Below, piece by piece: positions 1-7,231 of a DNA stretch of 22,654 nucleotides (its first letter is position 1; every line of letters starts with the position of its first letter). Under the pieces are notes generated by a model that was given only the letters and a program-made list of their open reading frames with translations, had not been told where the DNA came from and made no database searches. The stretch is from Candidatus Anstonellales archaeon (lineage in GTDB: Archaea; Micrarchaeota; Micrarchaeia; Anstonellales; CG1-02-47-40). The stretch lies in the NCBI GenBank assembly GCA_038869735.1, contig JAWCQO010000010.1, forward strand, positions 1 to 22,654, in the 5' to 3' direction. A program made the translations under genes and the position numbers.

Positions 1-49
1 TAATAAAGTAGTATGGATAACCCAACAATAGGATAATTGGTGATTTGCA

Positions 50-511
50 ATGAATGAAAAGATTATAGAAATCATAAAGGGAGTTATCAGAAAATGGGGA
101 GGGGAGCCCATAACGCATGAGAAACTTGTTCTGTTGAGGAACGAGGTTTACAAAAGAACTAAAACGAACAAAAACGCGCCATTTTCAAATGTCAAGAAAT
201 GGGTTAAGGAGGCACGACGGCAGATTAGAATAGAGGCTAAAAAAAGTAAATTAAAAGAACAAGCCAAGACCAAAGGAGAGGCAGATTCAGCGGTGTCTAG
301 AATACCAGAATCTGTCCAAAGAAGTGTAGACACTATAAAGGAGCAGACACAGGAGGTATACGTCGAGCGTCCTGTTCCGAGGATAGTTTTTGATAAAGTC
401 TATCTTCAAAATGTCCAGTACGAAATTTCTGGAATACGGGGAGCTCTTGAAAGGATTTCAAGACAGTTAGATAAACTGGAAAAAGAACTTAGTTCTCACG
501 CAGAAGATTGA
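50..511 (+). CDS. Small basic protein with C-terminal coiled coil, unknown function
   Basis: 153 residues, no family recognised. The first ~75 residues are rich in Lys/Arg and look helical (an IIEIIKGVIRKWGG start, then a very basic stretch at about 40-70), which would suit nucleic-acid or ribosome contact; that is inference. The last ~45 residues form a heptad-like amphipathic helix (ISGIRGALERISRQLDKLEKEL), probably a short coiled coil. The start is supported by a GGTGAT motif at 39-44, five bases before the ATG, matching the archaeal anti-Shine-Dalgarno. No signal peptide, membrane segment or metal motif is visible. It precedes the beta-CASP nuclease by 40 bp on the same strand. Confidence 0.7.
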   Translation: MNEKIIEIIKGVIRKWGGEPITHEKLVLLRNEVYKRTKTNKNAPFSNVKKWVKEARRQIRIEAKKSKLKEQAKTKGEADSAVSRIPESVQRSVDTIKEQTQEVYVERPVPRIVFDKVYLQNVQYEISGIRGALERISRQLDKLEKELSSHAED

Positions 512-551
512 CAAGAAAGTGTTTTAATCCTTGGTTTCTTTTTTAGGATAG

Positions 552-1547
552 ATGTTAGACCAGTCAAAGAGACAGATAAAAATAGGAGAGGTAGTTTTAG
601 CCTTAGATGCTGATGGTGGAGACGTTACATTTATTTCCCATGCTCATTCGGACCATGCATGCTACGAAAAAAGCGCAAAGAAAGTTGTAGCTAGTGCTGA
701 GACTCTTAAGCTTATTGGGAGCAGTAAGCAAAATGTAGCTATAGAGGGAGCAAACCTGCTTGAGGCAGGACATATGTTGGGTTCGAGGCAGATTTCATTA
801 GAGGTTGATGGAGGAGTCTTTGTTTATACTGGTGACTTCAAAATCGAGCATGGACTAACAACTGGGGGAGCAGATATTCCTTCAGAGTGTGATTACCTTA
901 TGATTGAAGGGACATATGGTGAGCCAGGCGCCGTATTCCCTCCAAGAGAAGATGTTTTTCTAGAGATGGAAAAATGGCTAAGCAAAAATAAAGATAACAT
1001 TGTTTTGATTGGAGCATATGAGATAGGCAAAGCCCAAGAAGTCGTAAAATTCTTAAACAAATATTGCTCAATAGAACCAATAGTAACCAAGAAGATAGAC
1101 TTTTTTTGTAGGGTTTATGAAGAGTTTGGGCACCGCTTTAAAAGAGTTGTTGCTCCGAGCAAGGAGGCAGACGAGATGTACAAAGACGCATTTGTTTCTG
1201 TTTTGCCAATGGAACAAGCCTCGTTTAACTTAGCCTCCAAACTATCTTATATTTATGGTAAAAAGACGCTCTGTACTCGAGTTACTGGGTGGGCATATAA
1301 GAGAACAAAAAATGCCGATAGAGTGTTTTGTCTTTCGGACCATGCAGATTTTCCTGGAATTTTAAAATATGTAGAGGCTGCTAATCCAAGAAGAGTTTAT
1401 TGTGTGCATGGAAACGAAGAGATCCTTGCAAATGAATTGAGAAAAAGGGGAGTTGATGCATTGGCAATTCCAAAGTTTGGTGCTAAAAAAAGGGTAGTGC
1501 AGTCAACCCTTGAGGTGTACAATGCCCTAACGAGAACTAATATATGA
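552..1547 (+). CDS. Metallo-beta-lactamase fold, beta-CASP-type RNA/DNA exonuclease
   Basis: 331 residues. The zinc-binding HxHxDH motif is at 30-35 (HAHSDH), followed by H74 (AGHMLGS) and D95 (YTGDF), as in metallo-beta-lactamase hydrolases. A beta-CASP-like segment (GAYEIGKAQEV, about 155-165) and the late SDHADF and VHG motifs (about 262-290) place it in the COG1236 group (mRNA 3'-end processing / DNA-ligase-associated exonuclease-like proteins). It is close to the ~330-residue ligase-associated exonucleases and shorter than archaeal aCPSF-type enzymes, and has no KH domains. The role is probably cytoplasmic RNA or DNA processing; the substrate cannot be read from sequence. A TTTTAA box near 520-527 lies ~27 bp before the ATG, so the mRNA may be leaderless. 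A second reading frame continues past its stop (see 1531-1677). Confidence 0.85.
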   Translation: MLDQSKRQIKIGEVVLALDADGGDVTFISHAHSDHACYEKSAKKVVASAETLKLIGSSKQNVAIEGANLLEAGHMLGSRQISLEVDGGVFVYTGDFKIEHGLTTGGADIPSECDYLMIEGTYGEPGAVFPPREDVFLEMEKWLSKNKDNIVLIGAYEIGKAQEVVKFLNKYCSIEPIVTKKIDFFCRVYEEFGHRFKRVVAPSKEADEMYKDAFVSVLPMEQASFNLASKLSYIYGKKTLCTRVTGWAYKRTKNADRVFCLSDHADFPGILKYVEAANPRRVYCVHGNEEILANELRKRGVDALAIPKFGAKKRVVQSTLEVYNALTRTNI

Positions 1548-1677
1548 AATAAAGCCAAAAAAGTGGTCGAGGAATGGGGATAAAGGGTTAAGAGAAAAGC
1601 CGGAACTTATAGTTTATGAGGATGACGGCCTTCTTGTCTTGATTTGTTTCTTTATTATAGGATTAATGAAAGTTTAG
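1531..1677 (+). pseudogene. Open frame without a start, overlapping the nuclease 3' end; possible gene remnant
   Basis: 48 sense codons from a stop at 1528-1530 to TAG at 1675-1677, in a frame shifted relative to the nuclease and extending ~130 nt beyond its stop. The translation has protein-like composition (ELIYEIKPKKWS near the start, PELIVYEDDGLL in the middle) but no ATG, GTG or TTG before the last third. It may be a degraded C-terminal extension or a decayed gene, or chance. No family recognised. Confidence 0.2.
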
Positions 1678-1762
1678 ATATTAAGGTATTATTGGTGAGA
1701 GTTGAGTTATATCAGAAACAATAGAACCTCTGTTTAGTTTTTCCCAGCCGTCTGGATAGATA

Positions 1763-1775
1763 AGTATAAAAATAT
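1763..1775 (+). promoter_or_regulatory. TATA box for the coiled-coil gene
   Basis: AGTATAAAAATAT lies ~24 bp (centre) before the ATG at 1793. No ribosome binding site is present, so transcription probably starts at or next to the start codon. The rest of the 1548-1786 gap holds only the start-less frame at 1531-1677. Confidence 0.55.
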
Positions 1776-1792
1776 TTTAATATAATTTGCAG

Positions 1793-2812
1793 ATGATGGA
1801 AGACGAAACAGTAGTAATCACTGCCCAAGATATTGCAAGTCATAGTGTTTATTTACGCAAAAAAAATGAGCTTTCATTCCAACTTGAGTTTTTAAGGAAA
1901 CAGGGTAGTAGCGAAGAAGACTTCCACATAAAAGCTCTTTTAAACCAGCTAAAGTTAGTTGAAGAGAAATTGGAGCCTGTTGAAAAAAGGCTTAGGATGG
2001 TTGATTTAGTAATGATATCTCCAAAGAAAGAAATAATAGATCAACTAACTGAAGAGATAAACGCCTATACGCAAGAAGAAAGGTATATGGCTATGATTCA
2101 AAAGCGTGGTCCATTATACGAAAAGATGAAACAGAGAGCTTCGTTGGCGAGAAGAAACTATGAAAATAGGGAGGAGATCGCGAGACTTATACTTTTGGTA
2201 AATTCACTCCAAAGAGAGGAGGCTGAAGGAATTAAAAGAATGGCGGAATTGGAAGGAGAAGAATCCGTGGATTTAAGCAACGTGGAGGATGATAAAAAAC
2301 TTGAGATTCTAGTACTTCTTAATAGAATTGGGATACCGGCAGTAGTTGTAGGGAATAAATTAGTAAGGTCTAGTGAAGAAGATAAAAGTGAGGTAGAGCG
2401 ATTAGTGGAAAAAGAAAAGAAGGTGTGGATACGCAAAGAGAAGGCTGCCGAATTTGATCGAAATGAAAGATTAATTGAGGAGGCAAACAAAAAACTTCAA
2501 AAACTCAATGCAATAAGGCAGATACGACAGCTCGAGGATAAGGAGTATGATGAATTTGTAAAAGCTCAGAATGATTATTTGGAAGGCATTGAGAGAAGGA
2601 AGGAGTTTCTAAATGAAGCAAAGAAAGGGCTATCGAAAATTGAAATGAAACGAATCGAGAGGAAGGTTGACGCTGTAATAAGCGAAATTGCAAAAGAACG
2701 CGATTTAAATAGTATGGAAAAAAATACATTCATTAAGAATGAGATAAAGGCAGCGATAACAGATATTTTGCTGGATAAAGAGAGCACATCTGAGGACAAA
2801 GAAGGAGAGTAA
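1793..2812 (+). CDS. Long charged coiled-coil protein, unknown function
   Basis: About 339 residues, almost entirely helical and rich in Glu, Lys and Arg, with long heptad stretches (roughly 15-135, 205-290). A less charged segment near 180-195 (RIGIPAVVVGNKLV) interrupts the coil and could be a small folded piece. No signal peptide, membrane segment, Walker motif or metal site is visible, so it is not an SMC/Rad50 ATPase although the coils resemble such proteins. A TTG at 1787 and a second ATG at 1796 are alternative starts; 1793 is preferred because the TATA box is spaced for a leaderless transcript starting there. It is followed directly by the tRNA-Ile promoter. The role is unknown; a structural or scaffold protein is a guess. 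Confidence 0.75.
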   Translation: MMEDETVVITAQDIASHSVYLRKKNELSFQLEFLRKQGSSEEDFHIKALLNQLKLVEEKLEPVEKRLRMVDLVMISPKKEIIDQLTEEINAYTQEERYMAMIQKRGPLYEKMKQRASLARRNYENREEIARLILLVNSLQREEAEGIKRMAELEGEESVDLSNVEDDKKLEILVLLNRIGIPAVVVGNKLVRSSEEDKSEVERLVEKEKKVWIRKEKAAEFDRNERLIEEANKKLQKLNAIRQIRQLEDKEYDEFVKAQNDYLEGIERRKEFLNEAKKGLSKIEMKRIERKVDAVISEIAKERDLNSMEKNTFIKNEIKAAITDILLDKESTSEDKEGE

Positions 2813-2815
2813 TTG

Positions 2816-2825
2816 CTTTTTAAGA
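2816..2825 (+). promoter_or_regulatory. TATA box for tRNA-Ile
   Basis: CTTTTTAAGA, centred ~31 bp before the first base of the tRNA, immediately after the stop codon of the coiled-coil gene. Confidence 0.45.
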
Positions 2826-2851
2826 CTAATTTAGCAAAGAATAATTCAGCT

Positions 2852-3047
2852 GGGCCGGTAGCTTAGCCTGGTTGGAGCGTTCGACTGATATAATTCGGCT
2901 TTGTAAAAGCCGAAATGTCGGAAAACTCCATAGAAACCTATTCTTCCTACAAGGAAGTTTAGGAGGAGCCCAAAACTGAAGAGGGAAGTTTGTTTTCCCT
3001 CTATGGTTCGGTTCGAAAGGACGAGAGTTCAAATCTCTCCCGGCCCA
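2852..3047 (+). tRNA. tRNA-Ile (GAU) with 121-nt intron
   Basis: Acceptor GGGCCGG pairs with CCGGCCC at the 3' end. The D-stem is GCUU/GAGC, the anticodon stem UUCGA (2880-2884) pairs with UCGAA (3013-3017), and the T-arm is GAGAG-UUCAAAU-CUCUC. The loop CUGAUAU gives anticodon GAU; A73 fits Ile. The exons meet between positions 37 and 38. CCA is not encoded. An alternative reading, with the intron hairpin at 2894-2914 as the anticodon arm (Tyr- or Thr-like), was tested and rejected: the arm would be 4 nt too long and the acceptor end does not fit archaeal tRNA-Tyr. Confidence 0.9.
2891..3011 (+). other. Large structured intron of tRNA-Ile (37/38)
   Basis: Three self-complementary elements are visible: an 8-bp hairpin (arms TTCGGCTT 2894-2901 and AAGCCGAA 2907-2914), an interrupted hairpin 2937-2963 (CCTA..CTTCC / GGAAG..TAGG), and a 7-bp hairpin (GAGGGAA 2981-2987 / TTCCCTC 2995-3001). 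CCATAG (2928-2933) can pair with CTATGG (3001-3006) to close a multibranch. The splice sites do not make a textbook bulge-helix-bulge: CUGA (2885-2888) can pair with UCGG (3008-3011), but then only one base separates that helix from the anticodon stem. Boundaries could shift by 1 nt (T at both ends). Confidence 0.75.
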
Positions 3048-3051
3048 TTCA

Positions 3052-3390
3052 CTATAATTCTTTTTCTAGTCTGTGCCAGAGCCAAAATTTTTCATTGTCT
3101 TCTGAGAGAGTTCTTTTTCTTTTTGTGCAAAGGTAGTATAGGCGATCGCATATTTTAGCAAATCGCTTCTTTTTTAGGCACTTCTTCTCTAGAAGCATGG
3201 CAAGATTACATGAATAAATACCTTGGGTTTTCAATCGGGGCGCTGAACGCTTTTTTGAGGTTGTGGATCCGTGGTTTACAGTGGGATGGTTTGAGAGGTG
3301 GTGGGTTGGTTTAGTGACGCTCTTCTCGTTCGGCTGAAGCTCAGCAAACTTCGTGATTTCTTCTTTATTCTTTTCCGCTGAGAGTTCCAT
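3052..3390 (-). CDS. Small basic hypothetical protein
   Basis: 112 residues, no family recognised. It is very rich in Lys and Arg, with four Cys in the second half (in YSCNL, KKCLKK, KICDR, YLCTK), which could be a small zinc-binding or RNA-binding unit; this is inference. In favour of a real gene: a GGTGA motif four bases before the ATG on the minus strand and an AT-rich TATA-like stretch (ATTATAAAAAATC read on the minus strand) ~25-35 bp further up. Against: low-complexity basic composition, and it fills a gap. It ends 4 bp from the tRNA-Ile 3' end, convergently. Confidence 0.45.
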   Translation of the reverse strand: MELSAEKNKEEITKFAELQPNEKSVTKPTHHLSNHPTVNHGSTTSKKRSAPRLKTQGIYSCNLAMLLEKKCLKKKRFAKICDRLYYLCTKRKRTLSEDNEKFWLWHRLEKEL

Positions 3391-3604
3391 TCATTCACCA
3401 GTTTACACAAAAATTGATTTTTTATAATTTTAAAGTCATTTAATAATTGATATAACTAAAATTGTAAAAAAAGTAAAATAATGGAAAAAATGGAGTATAA
3501 AAACAAAAAAATGAGGAGGTTTTTTATTGTAAAGAGGGGCAGATTAACATAAATAACTTAAAAAATTGTTATAGACTTATTTTAGGGGATAAATTGGTGT
3601 TTGG
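3391..3604. promoter_or_regulatory. AT-rich divergent promoter region before pgiA
   Basis: Holds a TATA-like TATAAAAA at 3496-3503 and another A/T box (TTAAAAAATTG) near 3557-3567 that is better spaced for a start close to pgiA. A 13-codon frame at 3511-3552 (MRRFFIVKRGRLT then stop) sits in between and could be a leader peptide, but no ribosome binding site supports it. Confidence 0.35.
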
Positions 3605-4348
3605 ATGCTTTTGTCAGATGGGAAGGTCAAAATAGAGTTATTAGAAGAAGATTTTCGCCTCTTTTTTGATGCAAAGGAAGTTCCAAGAAGCGTACGAACC
3701 TTAGGAGAAATGGAAGCAGTTGCGATGGACAAGAACTTTTTCAAATCCAGAGAAGTCAAGAAAGACCAAGCAGTTTATTATATGTATAGAGGCTTGAGGG
3801 AGAAGGAAAACATCAGATATGATCTTACTGTTATTCCGCCTTTCTCGATTGGAATGGAATTTGTTAAGACTTTTGGACATTATCACCCAAAAGCTGTAGG
3901 AGATTTGAGCTATTGCGAGGTATATGAAGTGTTATCCGGTAACGCGCATTATCTTTTGCAGCTAAAAAAAGCAAAGACGGTAGCGGAAGTAGCACTAGTT
4001 AAGGCAGCTGCTGGAGACTTGCTGATAATACCTCCAAACTGGGGTCACGTTACTATTAATCCCTCTAAAAAAATCCTTGTCATGGCAAATCTTGTTAACA
4101 TGTATTTTGATGCGGATTATGCAGAATATAAAAAAATGAATGGGGCAGTGTATTTTGAGGACGTTGATGGCCGAATCATTTTCAACAGAAAATATGTTGT
4201 TTGTCCACCTATTAGAATATTTGATGCCGATTCTTTTGGTAGTCAATTTGAAGTGTATCCAATGCTTAAAGGAAGGAGTTTGTTGGATGTATTAAATGAG
4301 TCGTCTAACCTCGTTTCATTTTTAGATAACCCTAATCTGTTAAGGTAA
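3605..4348 (+). CDS. pgiA: Cupin-type glucose-6-phosphate isomerase
   Basis: 247 residues. Interconverts glucose 6-phosphate and fructose 6-phosphate in the cytoplasm (glycolysis/gluconeogenesis). The cupin metal site is clear: KTFGHYHP with H92 and H94, SYCEVYEVLSG with E105 or E108, and PPNWGHVT with H148, as in archaeal cPGI. The family is usually ~190 residues; this one carries a ~45-residue tail after the cupin barrel (from about RIFDADSFGS at 205) and a slightly longer N-terminus. GGTG lies a few bases before the ATG. Its 3' end overlaps the end of alaS by 9 bp in convergent orientation. Confidence 0.9.
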   Translation: MLLSDGKVKIELLEEDFRLFFDAKEVPRSVRTLGEMEAVAMDKNFFKSREVKKDQAVYYMYRGLREKENIRYDLTVIPPFSIGMEFVKTFGHYHPKAVGDLSYCEVYEVLSGNAHYLLQLKKAKTVAEVALVKAAAGDLLIIPPNWGHVTINPSKKILVMANLVNMYFDADYAEYKKMNGAVYFEDVDGRIIFNRKYVVCPPIRIFDADSFGSQFEVYPMLKGRSLLDVLNESSNLVSFLDNPNLLR

Positions 4349-7009
4349 GGTTTCTATCTTTCCAAAAGCAATTTTTTGTGAACCCCCTCCTTTTCCACCG
4401 TATTTTTTGCAGAATTCTGAGAGGATATAAGAAGCGTTTATATTGGGTAAATTTCCTACTGCTGCTGCTACATTTTTTTGTGAATTATAAAGAATTGCCC
4501 CTATTGGCTCAGTTGATGATGCGATAGCCATTGCTATCTTTTTTAGCAATTCTGAATCAAAATCAACTGGAGTTGTTATGATTTCTTTTCCTTCTTTCTG
4601 TGCTTCAGAAACAAGTTGAGAGACAAAGGCTCGAGCAAGGTTATTTGATATCGCATCAAGCCGTTTGCCACGTTCTTTCCACTCCTCAAAAAATCTTTTC
4701 ATAGTAGATGGGAGATGGTTGGGTTCAATGTTCACAATAGCGATGGTGTCCAGTATAAGTCTTTCCCTTTCCTGTATGTACTTTATCGCTGCCTTGCCAC
4801 ATTTGTAAGACAATCTAACTATTCCATCCTGGATATTCTCGCAATTTATTAGTTTAAACACACCTATCTCACCGGTGTGTTTTAACATATGATGCGTACC
4901 GCCGCAGGCTTCGTGGTCAATATCTCCAATAGAAACTATTCTAAGCTCTTTGCCAGGTACTGCTCCGCCCTGGTAGAGTCGGAAGCCGTATTTTTGTTCC
5001 GCAACATTTCGTGGCAGAACTTCAGTTTTTATTGGGAGGTTCATTGAGATATAATGATTTACCAGCTCCTCTATTTTTTCTTGTTCTTCTTGAGTTATTT
5101 TTTTGTAATGAGTGATGTCAAGATGGGCTTTTTCTTCATCCTTGTGAGAGCCTCCTTGCCAGACGTGTGGGCCAAGGACCTGTCTACATACTGCATTTAC
5201 TATGTGCGTAGCAGTATGGTGTCTTGTAACTTGAATCCTTTTTTCCCTATCCACTATGCAGTGGACCAACTGCCCTTCTTTAAACTTAGAAGGGTGTTTT
5301 ACTTCGTGAAGGACGATTCCTGATTCTTTTTTAACATGTATGACAGGTTCACCTTCAATTGTTCCTGAATCACAGACCTGCCCCCCTCCTTCGGGGTAAA
5401 ATGCGGTTTTATCGAGGATAAGATAATTTTCCCGAATGCCGATGATTCGTGCATCAAACTCAAAAACTTCAGAATAGAACAAACCGTCTGTCTTTTCTAT
5501 ATTGCTGAGGTCTAACTTCTTTACTTCTTTAACTTCTTCATCAGGTTTTCTTATTCGTGAATAGAAATCTTTGGGCGTGTCAACTCTTACTCCTTGTTCT
5601 TGGGCTATTTCTAAAGCAAGCTCTGGAGGTATCCCGTCGGATTCGTATAATGTTTTGAGAGTGTTGAAGGATATTTGTTTTCCTTCTCGTTTAGCCTTGT
5701 CGATAATAGCTGCAACTTTTCCGCGCCCCCTTGAAAGGGTTTGGAAGTATTTTTTCCTTTCTTCTTCTACAACATCTATTGCAGTAAGAAGCCCTTCCTG
5801 CAATTTTGGGAAGATAGGTTCAAGATAATCTGCGTGTGCCCTTAGTATTTTAGCATAATCGAGATTGAGTGCAAACTCTTCATCCCACGCAAAAATTCTC
5901 CTTAAAATCATCCGTAAATTATACCCTCCTCCTGCGTTGGATGGGAGCATTCCGTCCGTTGAGGTAAAAAGAATAGTACAAAGGTGATCGGCTGACGCAT
6001 ATAGAGCATGAAGTGGCGAGAGCTTGGATAAGATGTCCTCCGCATCTGCTTGCAATGCTTGACCCAAAGACTCTTTCTGGTCTTTAATATTGGCAGAATT
6101 TTCAGCATCAAGAACACCTGCGGCCTTTGCATATCTTAAAAGAAGGTTTTCGTCTACTTGCAAATTCGCATCTTTTTTCATTTGGTTTAGAATATGTCCA
6201 AAAACTACTTCGTAAGATGTTGGAGATCCGTGACTAATCCAAGCAAATCGCGAAAGACCTGCACCCATATCTATAACTTTTGTAGACAGCTCACGCACTC
6301 CGTTATCCACCAACTCATACTGCATGAAAACGCAGTTTCCAAGTTCAAGGCCACCTACAAAATACTCCATCGAAGGGCCAAAATTTCCACCACCCATCCA
6401 AACGTCTTCAATAAAAACAATTTTTTCTTGGGGTATTCCAAGATAATTCATACACCCTATGTCGTATGTTAGAGCTTCATCTTTCCAGTAGAACAGCCCT
6501 GTCTTCTTTGTGTTGAAAGCGTGCTGTCCTATCATTACAAAGTTAGTATAGTGTCTGCCGGTTACTCCGACATTTGAAATGTCAGAAAATCGGATGCAGG
6601 GTTGGGGGATTATTAGAGGGTTTGCTGGAGGGTCTAGCTCGCCGTTTACAACGTAAGGCTGAAAATCGCTTATTGAGGCAATCGTAAAGTATATGTCATC
6701 GCGCCAGCGGGCAACTGTTGGGTAAGGCTCTATAGACGTATGGCCATTTTTTACAAAATATTTTTCTATCTCTTTCCAGCATTCAACATAGTCGAACTTT
6801 GTTTTTGTTGGTGGTTCGCTGATGAACTCATACCCGATGCATGAGGAATCTGCACACAAATCTCTATCTAGTTGTGCCCAGAAGTGCCGATGGCATTTTT
6901 TGCATTCTCTCCGTTTGAATCCTAAATCTCTTAAAGCAGGTATATCGTAGTGTTTCCTCCATTCTCTTGAAAAGGTTGCTTTTAGTTCTTCCTTTGAAAG
7001 CATAGGCAT
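4340..7009 (-). CDS. alaS: Alanyl-tRNA synthetase, archaeal type
   Basis: 889 residues, full length for the archaeal family. Charges tRNA-Ala with alanine and edits Ser/Gly mischarged tRNA. Order: N-terminal Cys cluster (C36, C39, C52, C57), class II catalytic core (about 70-380, with QPCIRFSDISNVG and MGGGNFGPSMEYF), tRNA-binding middle part, editing domain with HxxxH (RHHTATH, H598 and H602) plus C702 and H706 (ACGGTHH), and the C-terminal DHHA1-like domain ending in GGKGGGSQKIAFG. All expected zinc ligands of the editing site are present. An A/T box ~28 bp upstream suggests a leaderless or near-leaderless mRNA; a second ATG two codons in (7003) is possible. Confidence 0.98.
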   Translation of the reverse strand: MPMLSKEELKATFSREWRKHYDIPALRDLGFKRRECKKCHRHFWAQLDRDLCADSSCIGYEFISEPPTKTKFDYVECWKEIEKYFVKNGHTSIEPYPTVARWRDDIYFTIASISDFQPYVVNGELDPPANPLIIPQPCIRFSDISNVGVTGRHYTNFVMIGQHAFNTKKTGLFYWKDEALTYDIGCMNYLGIPQEKIVFIEDVWMGGGNFGPSMEYFVGGLELGNCVFMQYELVDNGVRELSTKVIDMGAGLSRFAWISHGSPTSYEVVFGHILNQMKKDANLQVDENLLLRYAKAAGVLDAENSANIKDQKESLGQALQADAEDILSKLSPLHALYASADHLCTILFTSTDGMLPSNAGGGYNLRMILRRIFAWDEEFALNLDYAKILRAHADYLEPIFPKLQEGLLTAIDVVEEERKKYFQTLSRGRGKVAAIIDKAKREGKQISFNTLKTLYESDGIPPELALEIAQEQGVRVDTPKDFYSRIRKPDEEVKEVKKLDLSNIEKTDGLFYSEVFEFDARIIGIRENYLILDKTAFYPEGGGQVCDSGTIEGEPVIHVKKESGIVLHEVKHPSKFKEGQLVHCIVDREKRIQVTRHHTATHIVNAVCRQVLGPHVWQGGSHKDEEKAHLDITHYKKITQEEQEKIEELVNHYISMNLPIKTEVLPRNVAEQKYGFRLYQGGAVPGKELRIVSIGDIDHEACGGTHHMLKHTGEIGVFKLINCENIQDGIVRLSYKCGKAAIKYIQERERLILDTIAIVNIEPNHLPSTMKRFFEEWKERGKRLDAISNNLARAFVSQLVSEAQKEGKEIITTPVDFDSELLKKIAMAIASSTEPIGAILYNSQKNVAAAVGNLPNINASYILSEFCKKYGGKGGGSQKIAFGKIETLP

Positions 7010-7012
7010 CAG

Positions 7013-7044
7013 CTGTAAGTTTATACAAATAAAGATTTTAAGGA
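7013..7044. promoter_or_regulatory. Shared promoter region between alaS (-) and tRNA-Val (+)
   Basis: An AAGATTTTAAGG element (7033-7044) is nearly symmetrical (CTTAAAATCTT on the other strand). It is spaced ~30 bp from both the alaS start on the minus strand and the tRNA-Val 5' end on the plus strand, so one TATA element could serve both. A further TTTATACAAATAAA stretch lies at 7019-7032. Confidence 0.4.
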
Positions 7045-7071
7045 TAAGTGAACCAAAAGAGTGATTATAGT

Positions 7072-7180
7072 GGGCCTGTAGTCGAATACTTCAATGGGGG
7101 TTTTTATACAAAGGAGTCGACAGTGGTAAGACGTCACTTTCACACAGTGAAGACTCGGGGTTCGATTCCTCGCAGGCCCA
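7072..7180 (+). tRNA. tRNA-Val (CAC) with a D-loop intron
   Basis: Acceptor GGGCCUG/CAGGCCC, A73. The anticodon arm UCACU-UUCACAC-AGUGA gives anticodon CAC; the T-arm is CGGGG-UUCGAUU-CCUCG. The D-stem GUC/GAC is separated by an inserted 35-nt segment. With it removed, the D-loop is of normal length with G18G19. Splicing 7087/7123 leaves A15 and U48, a normal Levitt pair, and 109 nt reduce to 74. CCA is not encoded. Confidence 0.88.
7088..7122 (+). other. Non-canonical 35-nt intron in the D-loop of tRNA-Val
   Basis: AGTCGA occurs at both ends (7080-7085 and 7115-7120), so several junctions are possible on length alone. One of them gives a proper bulge-helix-bulge core: UCGA (7082-7085) pairs with UCGA (7117-7120), the 3-nt bulges are AU^A (7086-7088) and CA^G (7121-7123), and the inner helix is CUUC (7089-7092) with GGAG (7113-7116). 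Cutting both bulges between their second and third base yields this intron. The outer helix is weak, which is common for introns outside the anticodon loop. Confidence 0.7.
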
Positions 7181-7195
7181 CTGGCCAACTAAGAG

Positions 7196-7204
7196 TTTAA
7201 AATA
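7196..7204 (+). promoter_or_regulatory. TATA box for tRNA-Glu
   Basis: TTTAAAATA, ~28-36 bp before the tRNA. A second A/T stretch at 7211-7223 is too close to the gene to be the main box. Confidence 0.4.
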
Positions 7205-7231
7205 AGTCATATTTAATTATAAACCAAATTT

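Noticed and set aside
2894-2920. Intron hairpin of tRNA-Ile read as the true anticodon arm (Tyr GUA or Thr UGU) with two introns
   Set aside because: The arm would be 21 instead of 17 nt, the acceptor lacks the C1-G72 pair of archaeal tRNA-Tyr, and the GAU arm pairs perfectly with the 3' exon.
2885-2979. C/D box sRNA inside the tRNA-Ile intron
   Set aside because: CTGA occurs at 2885 and 2976 but no RUGAUGA-like C or C' box lies at guide distance.
2826-3032. Minus-strand 68-codon frame across the tRNA-Ile intron
   Set aside because: It lies within a tRNA gene, whose folded intron explains the sequence.
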